Below, in pieces: positions 47,864 to 58,000 of a stretch of DNA of 64,000 nt. Position 1 is the stretch's first letter. Each line of letters begins with the position of its first letter. The position numbers and the translations under genes were made by a program. This stretch comes from Myxococcales bacterium. Lineage in GTDB: Bacteria; Myxococcota_A; Polyangia; Haliangiales; Haliangiaceae. A model generated the notes under the pieces. It saw only the letters and a list, made by a program, of their open reading frames with translations. It had not been told where the DNA came from and made no database searches. Location of the stretch: positions 1,508,001 to 1,572,000 of the forward strand of contig JADJUW010000001.1 in NCBI GenBank assembly GCA_016716835.1, in the 5' to 3' direction.

Positions 47864-49178
47864 GTCGTCGTCCCCGCGGCGGCGCGACGGCCGCGTGCTG
47901 GCGATCGCCTTGGGCCTCCTTGTCGGCGCCTGCCCTGCCTGCGACAACGCCGCGGGCGTCGTCGCGCGCGCCGAGCGCGACGTGGAGCACACCGACGTCG
48001 CCCTGGATCTCGAGGGCAAGTCCGGGGTCGCGACGGTAACGCTAACGTCGCCGCCCGTCGCGCCGCTGATGCTGGAGACCGGCGATCTTGTCGTGCACGG
48101 CGTGACCGCCGATGGCGTGCCGCTCGCGTTTACGTACGGCGAACAAGCGATCATCATCGACAATAGCGACAGCCCCGCGCGCGCGTTTGAAATCTCATAC
48201 GACTATCAAGCCCACGGCAACTTCGATGGCGCCGACGAGCGAGGCTATCTTTTTACGTGGCCCTATTTCTGCGGCAACGTCTTTCCTTGCGTCTCTGATC
48301 CGCATGACGGCATGACGTTTGCGCTGGCGGTCTCGGGCGTGAGCGCGGGCGACGTCGCGGTGCACCCAAGTCAGGTCGCGCAGGCCGCGCCGTCGTACAT
48401 GCTCTCGTTTGCCATCGACCAATACGTCGAGACCGAGCTCGGCACGACCTCGCATGGCACCCACGTCTTGGCCTGGCATCGCGCGGCGCACGCGACCGCC
48501 ACGATGGAGGGCACCGTGTCCCTGGTCGACAGTTTTGAGTGGCTGGAATCCACGCTGGGCGCGTATGTATTCGGCGATCGCGTCGGCTCGGTCATCGTCC
48601 GCTGGGGCGATGGTGCGTACGGCGGCATGGAGCATCATCCGCTGTGGCACGTCGCGGAATCGGCGGCGGGTGACGAGGTCACGCACGTTCATGAGGCGGC
48701 ACATGGCTGGTTTGGCAATGGCGTGCGCGTGGCCTGCTGGGAGGATTTCGTGCTGTCAGAGGGCACCGTGAGCTACCTCGCGGCGCGCGCCATCGAGCAG
48801 GTACGGGGCGCCAAGCGGGCGGCCGAGGTGTGGGCCGAATACGCCAACGAGCTCGACTATTATCGCGGGCGTGGCGATCCGGTGTGGCTCGTGGAATGGG
48901 CGACGGGCTGCAACCAGATCGATATTTTGAATGATGGGCTATATACGGGTGCGCCTTACATGCGCGGCGCATTTTTTTACAAGGGCCTGGCAGACCGGCT
49001 TGGCGCCGAGGTTGTCGACCAAGCGCTCGCGTCATTTTATCAGGCCCACGTCGGGCAGGCCGCGCGCATGCAGGACATGCTTGACCATATTGAGACCACC
49101 ACCGGCTACGATCCATCGACGTGTGCGCAGGCGTGGCTACGCGACCTCGAAATTCCCGCCATCGCGCCGTGTCCATAG
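47838..49178 (+). CDS. M1-like metallopeptidase, secreted lipoprotein
   Basis: This encodes about 446 residues, starting at TTG 47838 or GTG 47847, inside the end of the glutaredoxin gene. The hydrophobic segment ends ALGLLVGAC-PACD (lipobox). The domain has the M1 layout: GGMEHHPLWHV in the place of GAMEN, then zinc motif HVHEAAHGWFGNG, with 18 residues to the second Glu (LSEGTVSYL). The protein is much shorter than full M1 aminopeptidases, with a reduced N-terminal beta domain. It is probably an envelope aminopeptidase-like enzyme of unknown substrate. Confidence 0.85.
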   Translation: MTRVFRDIKSSSPRRRDGRVLAIALGLLVGACPACDNAAGVVARAERDVEHTDVALDLEGKSGVATVTLTSPPVAPLMLETGDLVVHGVTADGVPLAFTYGEQAIIIDNSDSPARAFEISYDYQAHGNFDGADERGYLFTWPYFCGNVFPCVSDPHDGMTFALAVSGVSAGDVAVHPSQVAQAAPSYMLSFAIDQYVETELGTTSHGTHVLAWHRAAHATATMEGTVSLVDSFEWLESTLGAYVFGDRVGSVIVRWGDGAYGGMEHHPLWHVAESAAGDEVTHVHEAAHGWFGNGVRVACWEDFVLSEGTVSYLAARAIEQVRGAKRAAEVWAEYANELDYYRGRGDPVWLVEWATGCNQIDILNDGLYTGAPYMRGAFFYKGLADRLGAEVVDQALASFYQAHVGQAARMQDMLDHIETTTGYDPSTCAQAWLRDLEIPAIAPCP

Positions 49179-49185
49179 CGGCAGC

Positions 49186-50484
49186 TCATCGGGTTGGCGT
49201 CGTCGCGACCATCAGCGCCCGGTCCCACGATAGAAGGCCGGCCACAGCATCCCTTACGTCCGCGGGTGTTAGGCCTTGCCGTAGCGCCCAATCGGTCAAA
49301 TAACCGTCGCCGCTGCCATGGCGCAGCACCGAGTGTTGCAGCAAGTCGCCACGCGCGCTCGGCTGCTCGAGCGAGCGCAAAAATCTAGCCTCGCGCCGTT
49401 CTTCGAGCCGGCGCAGATCGCCGTCGCCCACGCCTAGCCGCGCGCGCGCCATGCTTTGGCGCACGATGTCGGCGACCGCCGCCGCGTCGGCATGCGCTTG
49501 CAAATCAACCACGATGTGAAATTCGCCGGTCGTGCGATGGCTGTGGGTTGCCACCGAAATCGCTTGCGCCTGCGGCGCATGATACAAGAGCTGCTGCCAG
49601 AGATCGCCGGTGCCGCGCCGCGACCAAATGGCGGCAAACGCATCGAGCGCCGCGGCCTGACGCGACGGCATGGAGGGCACGCGCCACATCCAGCGCAGCC
49701 GGCGATGCGACGCCAAGTTGTCACCTACCTCAACAGTGGCGGCGGTGTGAGCCGGCAGCTGCGAGGCCGCGCGCACCGGTGGCGAGCTCGCCGGAAAGCT
49801 GCCAAAATACGCGTCGACGAGCCTCCGGGTTTCATCCAGCGACATGCCTCCAGCCACGCATAACGTCGCATTGGCAGGGACGTACCACCGGCGATAGTGG
49901 GCCCGTAAATCGTCAAGCGTCGTCGACGCGATATCCGCCACCGCACCGATCACGGATTCCGCGAGCGGCGTGCCCGCGGGAAACATCAAGCGATTCGCGG
50001 CGAGGTTTTCCGGACCATATGCGGTCATTTCGTAGCGCTTGGCGCGTTCGCTCTGCACCACCTGCTGTTGCGCGCTCAAACGCTCGGTCGTCATCGCCTC
50101 GGCCCAATAGCCCATGCGATCGCTCTCGAGCCACAGCGCGAGCGCCACCTGGGTATGCGGCACGACCTCATAGTACATCGTGTAGTCGTAGCTCGTGGCA
50201 GCATTGGCAACCTTGGCGCCGGCGTCGCGCAAGATCTCATAGTGATGTCGCGGCACGTGCGCCGAATTCTTGAACACGTGTTCAAAGAGGTGGGCCTGCC
50301 CGCTGCGGGGCGTGGCCTCATCGCTGGCGCCGACGTGGTAGTAGACCGAGACGGCGACGTTGCGCACGCTGAGATCGGGCGCGCACATGACGCGCAGCCC
50401 GCACGGCATGACCCACTCATGATGCTGCAGCCGCCAGCGCCCATCGCGCTGCTTCTCGACGATCGGGTTGGTCGCCAGCATCAC
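49186..50484 (-). CDS. M16 family zinc peptidase
   Basis: This encodes 432 residues. The inverted zinc motif HLFEHVF (HxxEH) lies near residue 85. About 75 residues later come QQQVVQSERAKRYE, with the third ligand Glu, and ANRLMFPAGTPLAESVIGAVADI. The C-terminal half (ASQLPAHTAATVEVGDNLASHRRLRWMWRVPS) is the usual non-catalytic M16 domain. No signal peptide is seen. Single-unit M16 proteins of this size act as dimers like the mitochondrial-processing peptidase subunits. The start overlaps the end of ppa by 4 bp. Confidence 0.9.
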   Translation of the reverse strand: MMLATNPIVEKQRDGRWRLQHHEWVMPCGLRVMCAPDLSVRNVAVSVYYHVGASDEATPRSGQAHLFEHVFKNSAHVPRHHYEILRDAGAKVANAATSYDYTMYYEVVPHTQVALALWLESDRMGYWAEAMTTERLSAQQQVVQSERAKRYEMTAYGPENLAANRLMFPAGTPLAESVIGAVADIASTTLDDLRAHYRRWYVPANATLCVAGGMSLDETRRLVDAYFGSFPASSPPVRAASQLPAHTAATVEVGDNLASHRRLRWMWRVPSMPSRQAAALDAFAAIWSRRGTGDLWQQLLYHAPQAQAISVATHSHRTTGEFHIVVDLQAHADAAAVADIVRQSMARARLGVGDGDLRRLEERREARFLRSLEQPSARGDLLQHSVLRHGSGDGYLTDWALRQGLTPADVRDAVAGLLSWDRALMVATTPTR

Positions 50485-51020
50485 GCGGGCTTGCGGCCCA
50501 TCAAGACGTGATAGCCCTCGATCGCGGCCTCGATGACCCGCACCGCCTCGGCGGGCCCATAAGGCGCATCGACCACGGATTCCTTGCCCTCGAGCAACTT
50601 GTAGTCGCGAAAAAACCGATCCAGCTCACGCACCACATGCGGCGGTAGCTGCGAAATGTCTCGATAGTGGTTGTACGCTGGATCATCGAGCGCCACCGCG
50701 AGGATCTTGTCGTCCTCGCCCTTGTCATCGCGCATGCGTATGCCGCCAATCGCACGCGCCCGCACGATCGTCAGGGGCACGACGGGCTCTTGCATGAGGA
50801 CCAGCACGTCGAGTGGATCGCCGTCGCCACCGTGCGTGCGCGGGATAAAGCCGTAGTTGCACGGATAGTGCACGGCCGAGTACAACACGCGGTCAAGCAT
50901 GAGCAGCCCGGTCTCTTTGTGAAGCTCGTACTTCAGCCGGCTGCCTTGCGGAATCTCAATCACCGAGGGGAACCCCTCGCCGAGCGCGGCTGGCAGGGCG
51001 ATATCATGAAGTGGATGCAT
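50481..51020 (-). CDS. ppa: Inorganic pyrophosphatase (family I)
   Basis: This encodes 179 residues from ATG 51020 (MHPLHDIALPAALG). Signature DGDPLDVLVLMQEPV with the metal-binding aspartates, EIPQGSRLKYELHKETG, HYPCNYGFIPRT and DDKILAV are all present. It hydrolyses PPi to phosphate in the cytoplasm and drives biosynthetic reactions forward. The upstream in-frame extension is Pro/Gly-rich and not family-like. It overlaps the M16 gene by 4 bp. Confidence 0.96.
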   Translation of the reverse strand: MHPLHDIALPAALGEGFPSVIEIPQGSRLKYELHKETGLLMLDRVLYSAVHYPCNYGFIPRTHGGDGDPLDVLVLMQEPVVPLTIVRARAIGGIRMRDDKGEDDKILAVALDDPAYNHYRDISQLPPHVVRELDRFFRDYKLLEGKESVVDAPYGPAEAVRVIEAAIEGYHVLMGRKPA

Positions 51021-51181
51021 GGGCGCAGTTTCGCGAATTTCTGAGGCCCCAGGCCCCCCGGCGTCAGTTTTCTGTGGCGAGGTGGCCGCTTTCCCGGGCT
51101 GCCCCGGGGGTAACATATTGACTTTTCAAGCCCTGAATTACCGCCTACATTGGCACCGTGCATGCAGTTGGGTCCAAGCCT

Positions 51182-53338
51182 ATGATGAAATCACGACGTT
51201 CACTGATCGCGCCCTTGGTCGCGTCGGCCGCCTCCCTGCTTTGGGGCTGCGCTGACGACAGGCCGTCCACCTCGCCTCGGCGCACCGCCTTGGTGCAGTA
51301 CCAATCGTGCAGCGAGCTCGAGGCCGACCTCAAGTCGCAGCTCATCGCCCACGCCGATGCGCTGCTCGACAGCACCTATGGCAACAATTGGTTTCCCCAG
51401 CCCGAGGCCGACCCGTCGTCGCCCCCGAGCGGCGGCAATGATGCCAGCGGCGACGCCCGCGTCGAGGGCAGTGACTATTCAGGCACCAACAACCAAGAAG
51501 ACGGCGTCGATGAAGGTGACTTCGTCAAAACCGACGGCTACCACATTTACACGCTGGTGACCGATGCGCACGCGCCCGGCCTGCGCATCATGGGCGTGCC
51601 GCAGTTCGGCGAGCTCGTCGACGAGGCGACGCTGCCAATCGAAGGCTACCCGAGCCAGCTCCTTATCAACGGCGACACGGCCGCCGTGTTCTCGAGCGTC
51701 TACACCTACGACCTCGAGGCGGGCAACCCGCTGCGCGATCTCGCCGGCACCACCGACGACGACGGCAATTGGGCGCCAACGTACTACGCGCTGACCAAGG
51801 TCACGATCGTTGATGTGAGCAATCGCAACGCCCCCGTAGTCACCGACGAGTTCTATCTCGATGGCGACCTGCAAATGTCGCGTCGTATTGATGACGCCGT
51901 ACGCCTGGCCACGTTCTCGACGCTTAATGCCTACCCGATTTGGAACTTGTGGAACTATTATTATGAAAATGGCGAGGACATCGCGGCCACTCGCGCCGCG
52001 GTCCACGCCGCGATCATCGCCATGCCGCTCGCGAGCCTGGTTCCAAGCCGCTACACCAAAGACGGCGAGACCTACGCACGCGCGCCGATCACCGAGTCGG
52101 TGTGTCGCCAATTTTCCAGCCCCACCAACAGCGCGGGCTACGGCGTTTCGAGCATCTACTCGTTCGAGTTGACGAGCCCTGAGGCCATCGACCAAGATCA
52201 CATCGTCTCCAACTACGGCACCTTCTACGCGTCCAAAGACACCTTGGTGCTCGCCGACTTTGCGTTCGACTGGTGGTATTTCTACGAAAATGGCGAGCAG
52301 CAAGACACGCTCAACATCCACGCGTTCGACATTTCCACGCCCGGCCATACCAATTACCTCGGCTCGGGTCGCGTCGATGGCTACTTGATCAACCAATTTT
52401 CGCTTGACGAACACGAGGGCAAGATTCGCGTCGCGACGTCGACCGGCGTCTTTGGCCGATGGTGGCAGCAAGAACCCACGACGCCGGAGTCGCACATCAC
52501 GGTGCTCGCGCTGCAAGATAACGAGCTCGTAACCGTTGGCCATCTCGGCGGCATCGCCCCGGGTGAGCAGATCTTCTCCGCGCGGTTTCTCGACGAAAGG
52601 GCCTACCTCGTGACGTTTGAGCAAACCGACCCGCTGTTTACGATCGACATGTCCAACCCGTTCCTGCCGACCATCGCGGGCGAGCTCGAAATCCCTGGCG
52701 TCTCCACCTACCTACACCCAATCTCGGACGACGCGCTGCTGTCGATTGGCGTCGGCGGCGATGAGGCGGGCGCCGATTGGTGGAATACCACCGTGTCGCT
52801 GTTTAACGTCAGCGACTTCAGCAACCCGGTTCGCACCGATCTACAAAGCCTTGCGCTCGACCCTTCCTGGTACGGCTACAGCGAGGCGCAATGGGACCAT
52901 AAGGCGTTCCAATATTTTGCGCCCAAGAAATTGCTTTCCGTGCCGCTCGAGGGCGCCAAATATAGCGAAGGCCCCGACAACGACAATGACGGCTATGCCG
53001 ACTACTACACCTATGAATACATAAGCGAACTTGTCTTGCTCAATGTCGACGAGCAGGCTGGCCTGTCGATCAAGGGCACGATCGACCACTCGCCTTACTA
53101 CGCGACGTCGCCGTGCTATTGGTCGCCTGGCGTCCGCCGCACGATCTTTATGGGCGATTATATCTACGGCATTTCTGGTCGCGTCATTACCGTGAGCCGC
53201 ACCAGTGACCTGCAGCTGATGACGTCGCAAGAGCTAGCACCGCAGCCCCAGTACGATGAATCGGGCTACTGCTATGGCGGCGGCGGCATGGGCGGCGATG
53301 ATGGCGGTGGTGGCGGTGACGAGCCGCTTCCACTCTAG
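51182..53338 (+). CDS. Secreted lipoprotein with beta-propeller domain (PF09826 type)
   Basis: This encodes about 718 residues; ATG 51182 is preferred over GTG 51158. The signal peptide ends SLLWGC-ADD. The family entry motif is clear: YSGTNNQEDGVDEGDFVKTDG (residues ~99-120), followed by repeated propeller blades (HIYTLVTDAH, QLLINGDTAAVFSS, VDVSNRNAPVVTDEFYL, DERAYLVTFEQTDPLFTIDMSNP). The C-terminus is Gly-rich (GGGGMGGDDGGGGGDE). These proteins are found on the surface of archaea and bacteria; their function is unknown. A strong terminator follows at 53372. Confidence 0.88.
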   Translation: MMKSRRSLIAPLVASAASLLWGCADDRPSTSPRRTALVQYQSCSELEADLKSQLIAHADALLDSTYGNNWFPQPEADPSSPPSGGNDASGDARVEGSDYSGTNNQEDGVDEGDFVKTDGYHIYTLVTDAHAPGLRIMGVPQFGELVDEATLPIEGYPSQLLINGDTAAVFSSVYTYDLEAGNPLRDLAGTTDDDGNWAPTYYALTKVTIVDVSNRNAPVVTDEFYLDGDLQMSRRIDDAVRLATFSTLNAYPIWNLWNYYYENGEDIAATRAAVHAAIIAMPLASLVPSRYTKDGETYARAPITESVCRQFSSPTNSAGYGVSSIYSFELTSPEAIDQDHIVSNYGTFYASKDTLVLADFAFDWWYFYENGEQQDTLNIHAFDISTPGHTNYLGSGRVDGYLINQFSLDEHEGKIRVATSTGVFGRWWQQEPTTPESHITVLALQDNELVTVGHLGGIAPGEQIFSARFLDERAYLVTFEQTDPLFTIDMSNPFLPTIAGELEIPGVSTYLHPISDDALLSIGVGGDEAGADWWNTTVSLFNVSDFSNPVRTDLQSLALDPSWYGYSEAQWDHKAFQYFAPKKLLSVPLEGAKYSEGPDNDNDGYADYYTYEYISELVLLNVDEQAGLSIKGTIDHSPYYATSPCYWSPGVRRTIFMGDYIYGISGRVITVSRTSDLQLMTSQELAPQPQYDESGYCYGGGGMGGDDGGGGGDEPLPL

Positions 53339-53371
53339 CGCCTGCAAGCCTTAGCGGGGCGACGACCCCAC

Positions 53372-53394
53372 AACCGCCACATGGCGGTTTTTTT
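53372..53394 (+). terminator. Rho-independent terminator after the beta-propeller gene
   Basis: Stem AACCGCC (53372-53378) pairs with GGCGGTT (53383-53389) over an ACAT loop and is followed by a run of T (to 53394). It ends the plus-strand transcript. On the minus strand no T-run follows, so it does not serve the opposing gene. Confidence 0.85.
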
Positions 53395-53404
53395 GTATCA
53401 ATTG

Positions 53405-53914
53405 TCAGGTCAACTCGAGGAGCAGCTCACCGGTTTCAACCGATTGGCCGGCGGCAACGCGAATCGCGGCGATGGTGCCGCCCCGCTCGCTGGCGATCTC
53501 GTTTTCCATTTTCATGGCCTCCAGCACAATGACGCCGGCGCCAGGGGCAACGACGGTGCCCACCTCGTGCAAGATCTTCACGACCTTGCCGGCAATTGGC
53601 GCCAGCACGCGCTCGCCCTTGGCGGCCTGCCCGCCTGCTGACTTCGCCGCCAGCCGGCGTTGATGCGTGCCTTCCATGCTTACCAGCGCATGGACAAGGC
53701 CGCTGACGACCAACGTGCTGCCACGGCGCGCCTCAAGGTCAACCACGAACGCGCGATCGCCAAGTCGCAACGACCATTGCCCGGGACGAATCATCACGGC
53801 GTCGACGTCATACGTGCGATCGGCCACCGCAACCCGCAACAAATCGCCCGCAACGGGCGTCACACTCACGGGTACCTCGACGTCGCCGATGACCGCCGTG
53901 AGCTCCTTTTTCAT
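53405..53914 (-). CDS. Biotin/lipoyl carrier protein (acyl-CoA carboxylase biotin subunit-like)
   Basis: This encodes 169 residues. The last ~75 residues form a biotinyl domain with VLAPIAGKVVKILHEVGT and the biotinylation site VLEAMKMENEI (Lys in EAMKMEN). The N-terminal ~85 residues are beta-rich and resemble the spacer in single biotin-carrier subunits of acetyl/propionyl-CoA or pyruvate carboxylases. No carboxylase or carboxyltransferase gene is adjacent in the window, so the enzyme it serves is unknown. Confidence 0.87.
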   Translation of the reverse strand: MKKELTAVIGDVEVPVSVTPVAGDLLRVAVADRTYDVDAVMIRPGQWSLRLGDRAFVVDLEARRGSTLVVSGLVHALVSMEGTHQRRLAAKSAGGQAAKGERVLAPIAGKVVKILHEVGTVVAPGAGVIVLEAMKMENEIASERGGTIAAIRVAAGQSVETGELLLELT

Positions 53915-53959
53915 GGCCGCATCCTACCCCAGCCACATGGCGCATGGTAGCCAGCTGGG

Positions 53960-55095
53960 GTGGCGTCTTTTCTTGCCGAGGCGGTGACATCACGCGCGAT
54001 CTTGCTGTGCGTTGGCCCGGGCGGCGTTGGCAAGACCACGTCCTCGGCGGCGCTCGGCCTCGCTGCGGCGCGCGCTGGCCGCCGCGTCTTGGTCGTCACG
54101 ATTGATCCCGCCAAACGCCTAGCCGATTCGCTTGGGCTCGAGGCGCTCGGTCACGAGCCCCGGCTGGTCGATCCCGCGCTCATCGCGCCGGCGCCCGGTG
54201 GTGAATTGTGGGCGATGATGCTCGACCAGAAAAAGCGTTTGACGACGTCGTGCGGCGCTTTGCCAAGAATCCCGAGGCCGTGACGCGAATTTTTGCCAAT
54301 CCCATCTATGCCCAGCTCTCGCAAAGCCTGGCTGGTGCGCACGAGTATGCGGCAATGTCGACCTTGCAAGAGTTGGCGGAAAAGCGCCAATACGACCTCA
54401 TCATCGTCGACACGCCGCCGAGCCGCCACGCGGTGGATTTTCTCGACGCACCTGCCAAGCTCGGCGAATTTATCGACTCACCGGCGATCGAGTGGTTTCG
54501 CAAGCTGCGCCCAGGAAGTGGCAGTGGGTTTTCGGTCCTCGGGCGCTCGGGCGCGTTTGTCTTGTCGCGCCTGGCGCGCTTTGTCGGCAACCGCTTTCTC
54601 GAAGACCTCGCGGTGTTCATCACCGAATTTCACGACGTGCTCGGCGGCTTTCGCGAAAAAGCGACGTCGACGTATGCGCTGCTGCGACGCCCCGACGTCG
54701 GGGTCATCGTGGTTTCCAGCCCCGAGCCGTACGCGCTCGCCGAGAGCCGGCAATTGGCGGCGCGCCTGGTCGCCCACCAGGTGACCATCATCGGAATGAT
54801 CGCCAATCGCGTGCATCAGCCGCAGGCGCTCTCGGGGGCGCCCGACGCGGTGAAGGCCGCCATCCACGACGTCGCGATGCAGGCAGGCTATAGCGTCGAC
54901 GCGGCGACGCGCGCGACCAGCTCGTTGTGGCAGGCGTATACCAACATGGAGGCCCTGGCGCTGGCTGATCAGCAGGCGCTCGCGGCGGTCGAGCGCGAGC
55001 TTGGCGTGCCGATGCGACAGGTGCCCGCCGCCGCGCGCGACATCCACGACGTCGCCGCGCTCGCCGACGTGGCGGCGCAACTCGTCGCGGCTTAG
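53960..55095 (+). CDS. ArsA/GET3-like ATPase (one-base frameshift near 54230)
   Basis: This reads as about 378 residues once one A is added to the A5 run at 54230-54234, giving MLDQKKAFDDVVRRFAKNP. GTG 53960 starts the N-terminal part, with P-loop CVGPGGVGKTT, VVTIDPAKRLADSLGL and LWAMMLDQ. The first Lys of the deviant Walker A (GKGG) is replaced by Pro. The second part has YDLIIVDTPPSRHAVDFLDAP (switch II-like) and VIVVSSPEPYALAES. In Myxococcota and Actinobacteria such proteins usually occur as pairs of unknown role; only one is present here. It ends 4 bp before mfd. Confidence 0.87.
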
Positions 55096-55099
55096 GTCT

Positions 55100-58000
55100 A
55101 TGACAACGCCTCGCCCTACGAGATGGCAGTGGCCGCCGGTGCCTAGCGTCATCACCGGGGCCATCGCCTCGTACGTGCCGTTCATTTGCGCCCAGCTCGC
55201 GAGCGCGGCCGAGACACCGATCGTCATCGTGTGCGCGACGCGTGATGAGGCGCTGCGCTTGGCGGCGCATATTGAGTGGTGGCAGGGCGTCGCAAAGGCG
55301 GCGTCGGCACCCGGCGCGGTGATTGCGCTATGTGCCCCCAGCGGCTCGCCCTACCTGGAGATGGCACCCCATCCCGGTGATGATGCGGCCTTCATGGCCG
55401 CCCTAGCAGCCGCTGGCAAAGCGGTGGCTGGCGACATTGTCGTGCTCGATACGACGACGCTGGTGCACAAGACGCTTACCCCGGCCGCGCTGGCCGCGCA
55501 ATGCGCCACGCTGGCGGTTGGCGAGACGCTTAGCCGCGATCAATTAATTGCGCGACTCGCGAGCGGCGGCTACCAGCGCGCCGCCGTCGTTGACGATGTC
55601 GGCACGTTTGCCGTGCGCGGCGGCATCGTCGATATCTTTGCGCCAACCTCTACGCGGCCGCTGCGGGTTGAGTTTTTCGGCGACGAGGTCGAGTCGCTGC
55701 GCACCTTTGATCCGCTCACGCAACGCACCGTTGCGACGCTAACCCAGGCCACGCTAAGCCCGGCGCGCGAGGCGATCGTTACCGACGCGGACGGCGTGAA
55801 GGCGCGCCTCTATGAATTGGCGGATGCGATGGTGTTTCCATCCCGCAAGACGCGCGAGCTCGTGAGGCTCATCGAGGAAGATCCAGGGTTCGTTGGCAAC
55901 CACGCCCTGCTGCCCGCGTACCACGCCAGCCTCACCGAGGTCGCCTCACATCTGCCCCCGCGCGCGCGCTTGGCCATCGTCGACGAACAGGCCTGCGCCG
56001 CGGCCATTGAGCGCAGGCTAGCGAACCTGCATGCAGAGCACCAGGAGCGTGTCGCCTCCGGGCATCTGGCCTTTCCACCGCTCGCGCACGTCGCCGACGA
56101 GGCGTGGTGGCAGGCGTGGCGCGCTCGCGCGGGCGTGGCGATCGAACCCTTTATGCTGGTGGGCGACAAACGTCCGGTGCTGGCGGCCGCGGTCGACGAC
56201 CTATCGGCGTTTCGCCGCGCGATGATTGGCGCGCGCACGCAGGGGTCGCTGGCGGCAACGTGGCAGGCGCAGGCGCAAACGTGGCGGACGTTGGGCGCGG
56301 AGGTCATGCTGGTCGGCGAAAGCACCAGTCGGCTCGAGCGCTTGCGTGGGCTGGTGGCCGACGCGACGGCCGGTTCGGCACCCACGGGCATCGCCGCGGC
56401 GCACGTTGGCCCGATCGAAGAGGGGTTTAGCTCGCCGCGCGATGGCCTCGTCGTCGTCACCGCGCAAGATGCGCTGGGCGACAAGCGACCGACGCGCGCG
56501 CGGCGCGACGGAGGGGCGGCGGCGCGCGCCTTGCGCGGTCGCATCGATTCCTTTCTTGGGCTGGCCGCCGGCAGCTACCTCGTGCACCGCGTGCACGGCG
56601 TGGGGCGTTACCAGGGCCTGGTCAACTTGCCGCTGGGTGATGGCGCGCCACCGACCGATTTTCTCCACCTCGTCTATGCCAACGGCAGCGTCTACCTGCC
56701 CGTGTATCGCATTTCTGAGGTCGAACGCTACGTCGGCGCCGACGCCTCACCGCCCAAGCTCGACAAACTCGGCGGCGAAACTTGGGCCAAGTCGAGGCAC
56801 AAGGCGTCGCTGCAAGTTCGCGCACTGGCCGAAGAGCTGCTGCAGCTTTACGCGCAGCGGGCGGCGCTGGCGGGGCATGCGTTTGGCCCTGCGGACGATC
56901 TATTTCGCAGCTTTGAGGACGCCTTCCCGTATCAACCAACGCCCGATCAACAGACCGCCATCGACGCCGTCTTGGCCGACATGGAGCGGCCACGGCCGAT
57001 GGACCGCTTGATCTACGGCGACGTCGGCTACGGCAAAACGGAGGTCGCGCTGCGCGCCATTTGCCGCGCCGCGACCGATGGCAAACAAGTCGCCCTGCTC
57101 GCGCCAACCACGGTCCTGGTCGAGCAACACATGCGCACGATCACCGAGCGCTTCGCAGCCGTGCCGGTCACCATCGCGAAGCTGTCGCGGTTTCAGTCCA
57201 AGCGCCAACAAGATGAGGTCGTCGCCGGCATCGCCACCGGCGCCATCGACATCGTCGTCGGCACGCATCGCATGTTGTCGGCCGACGTGCGATTTCCGCG
57301 CCTCGGCCTGGTCGTCATCGACGAGGAACAGCGCTTTGGCGTCGAGCACAAGGAAAAGCTCAAGCGCTTGCGCACCTATGTCGACGTGTTGACCCTAACG
57401 GCGACGCCCATCCCGCGCACCTTGCACGTCGCCTTGGCCGGTTTGCGCGATATGTCGATCATCGCGACGCCGCCGGAGACGCGGCAGGCCATTCGCACCT
57501 ATATCGCACAGCCCGACCCGGCGCTCATTCGCGATGCCATTCGCCGCGAGCTGGCGCGAGGTGGCCAAGTGTTTTGGGTGGCGCCCCACATCGATGCAAG
57601 GAGCAGCGCTGGCGCGAGTGCGGCCGCGAAGCCGAGCCCCAAAGGCGCGCCAACCCTCGCCGGCGAACCCTTCGATCGCGGCATCGAGGCGTGGCAAGCC
57701 TACCTCCAGGTGCTGGTGCCCGAGGCGCGCATCGCGGTGGCGCACGGCCAACTCACCAGCGAAGCGCTCGAGCGCACCATGGTCGGCTTTATCCAGGGTG
57801 AGTTCGATATCTTGTGCGCGACGTCGATCATCGAATCGGGCATCGACATTCCGCGTGCCAACACCATGTTTGTCGCGCGCGCCGACCGCTTTGGGCTAGC
57901 GCAGCTCTACCAGCTGCGTGGGCGCATTGGCCGATCTGATCAAAAAGCCCAATGCTACCTGCTGGTGCCGCCCACCGGCCAACTAACCGAACAGGCTCGC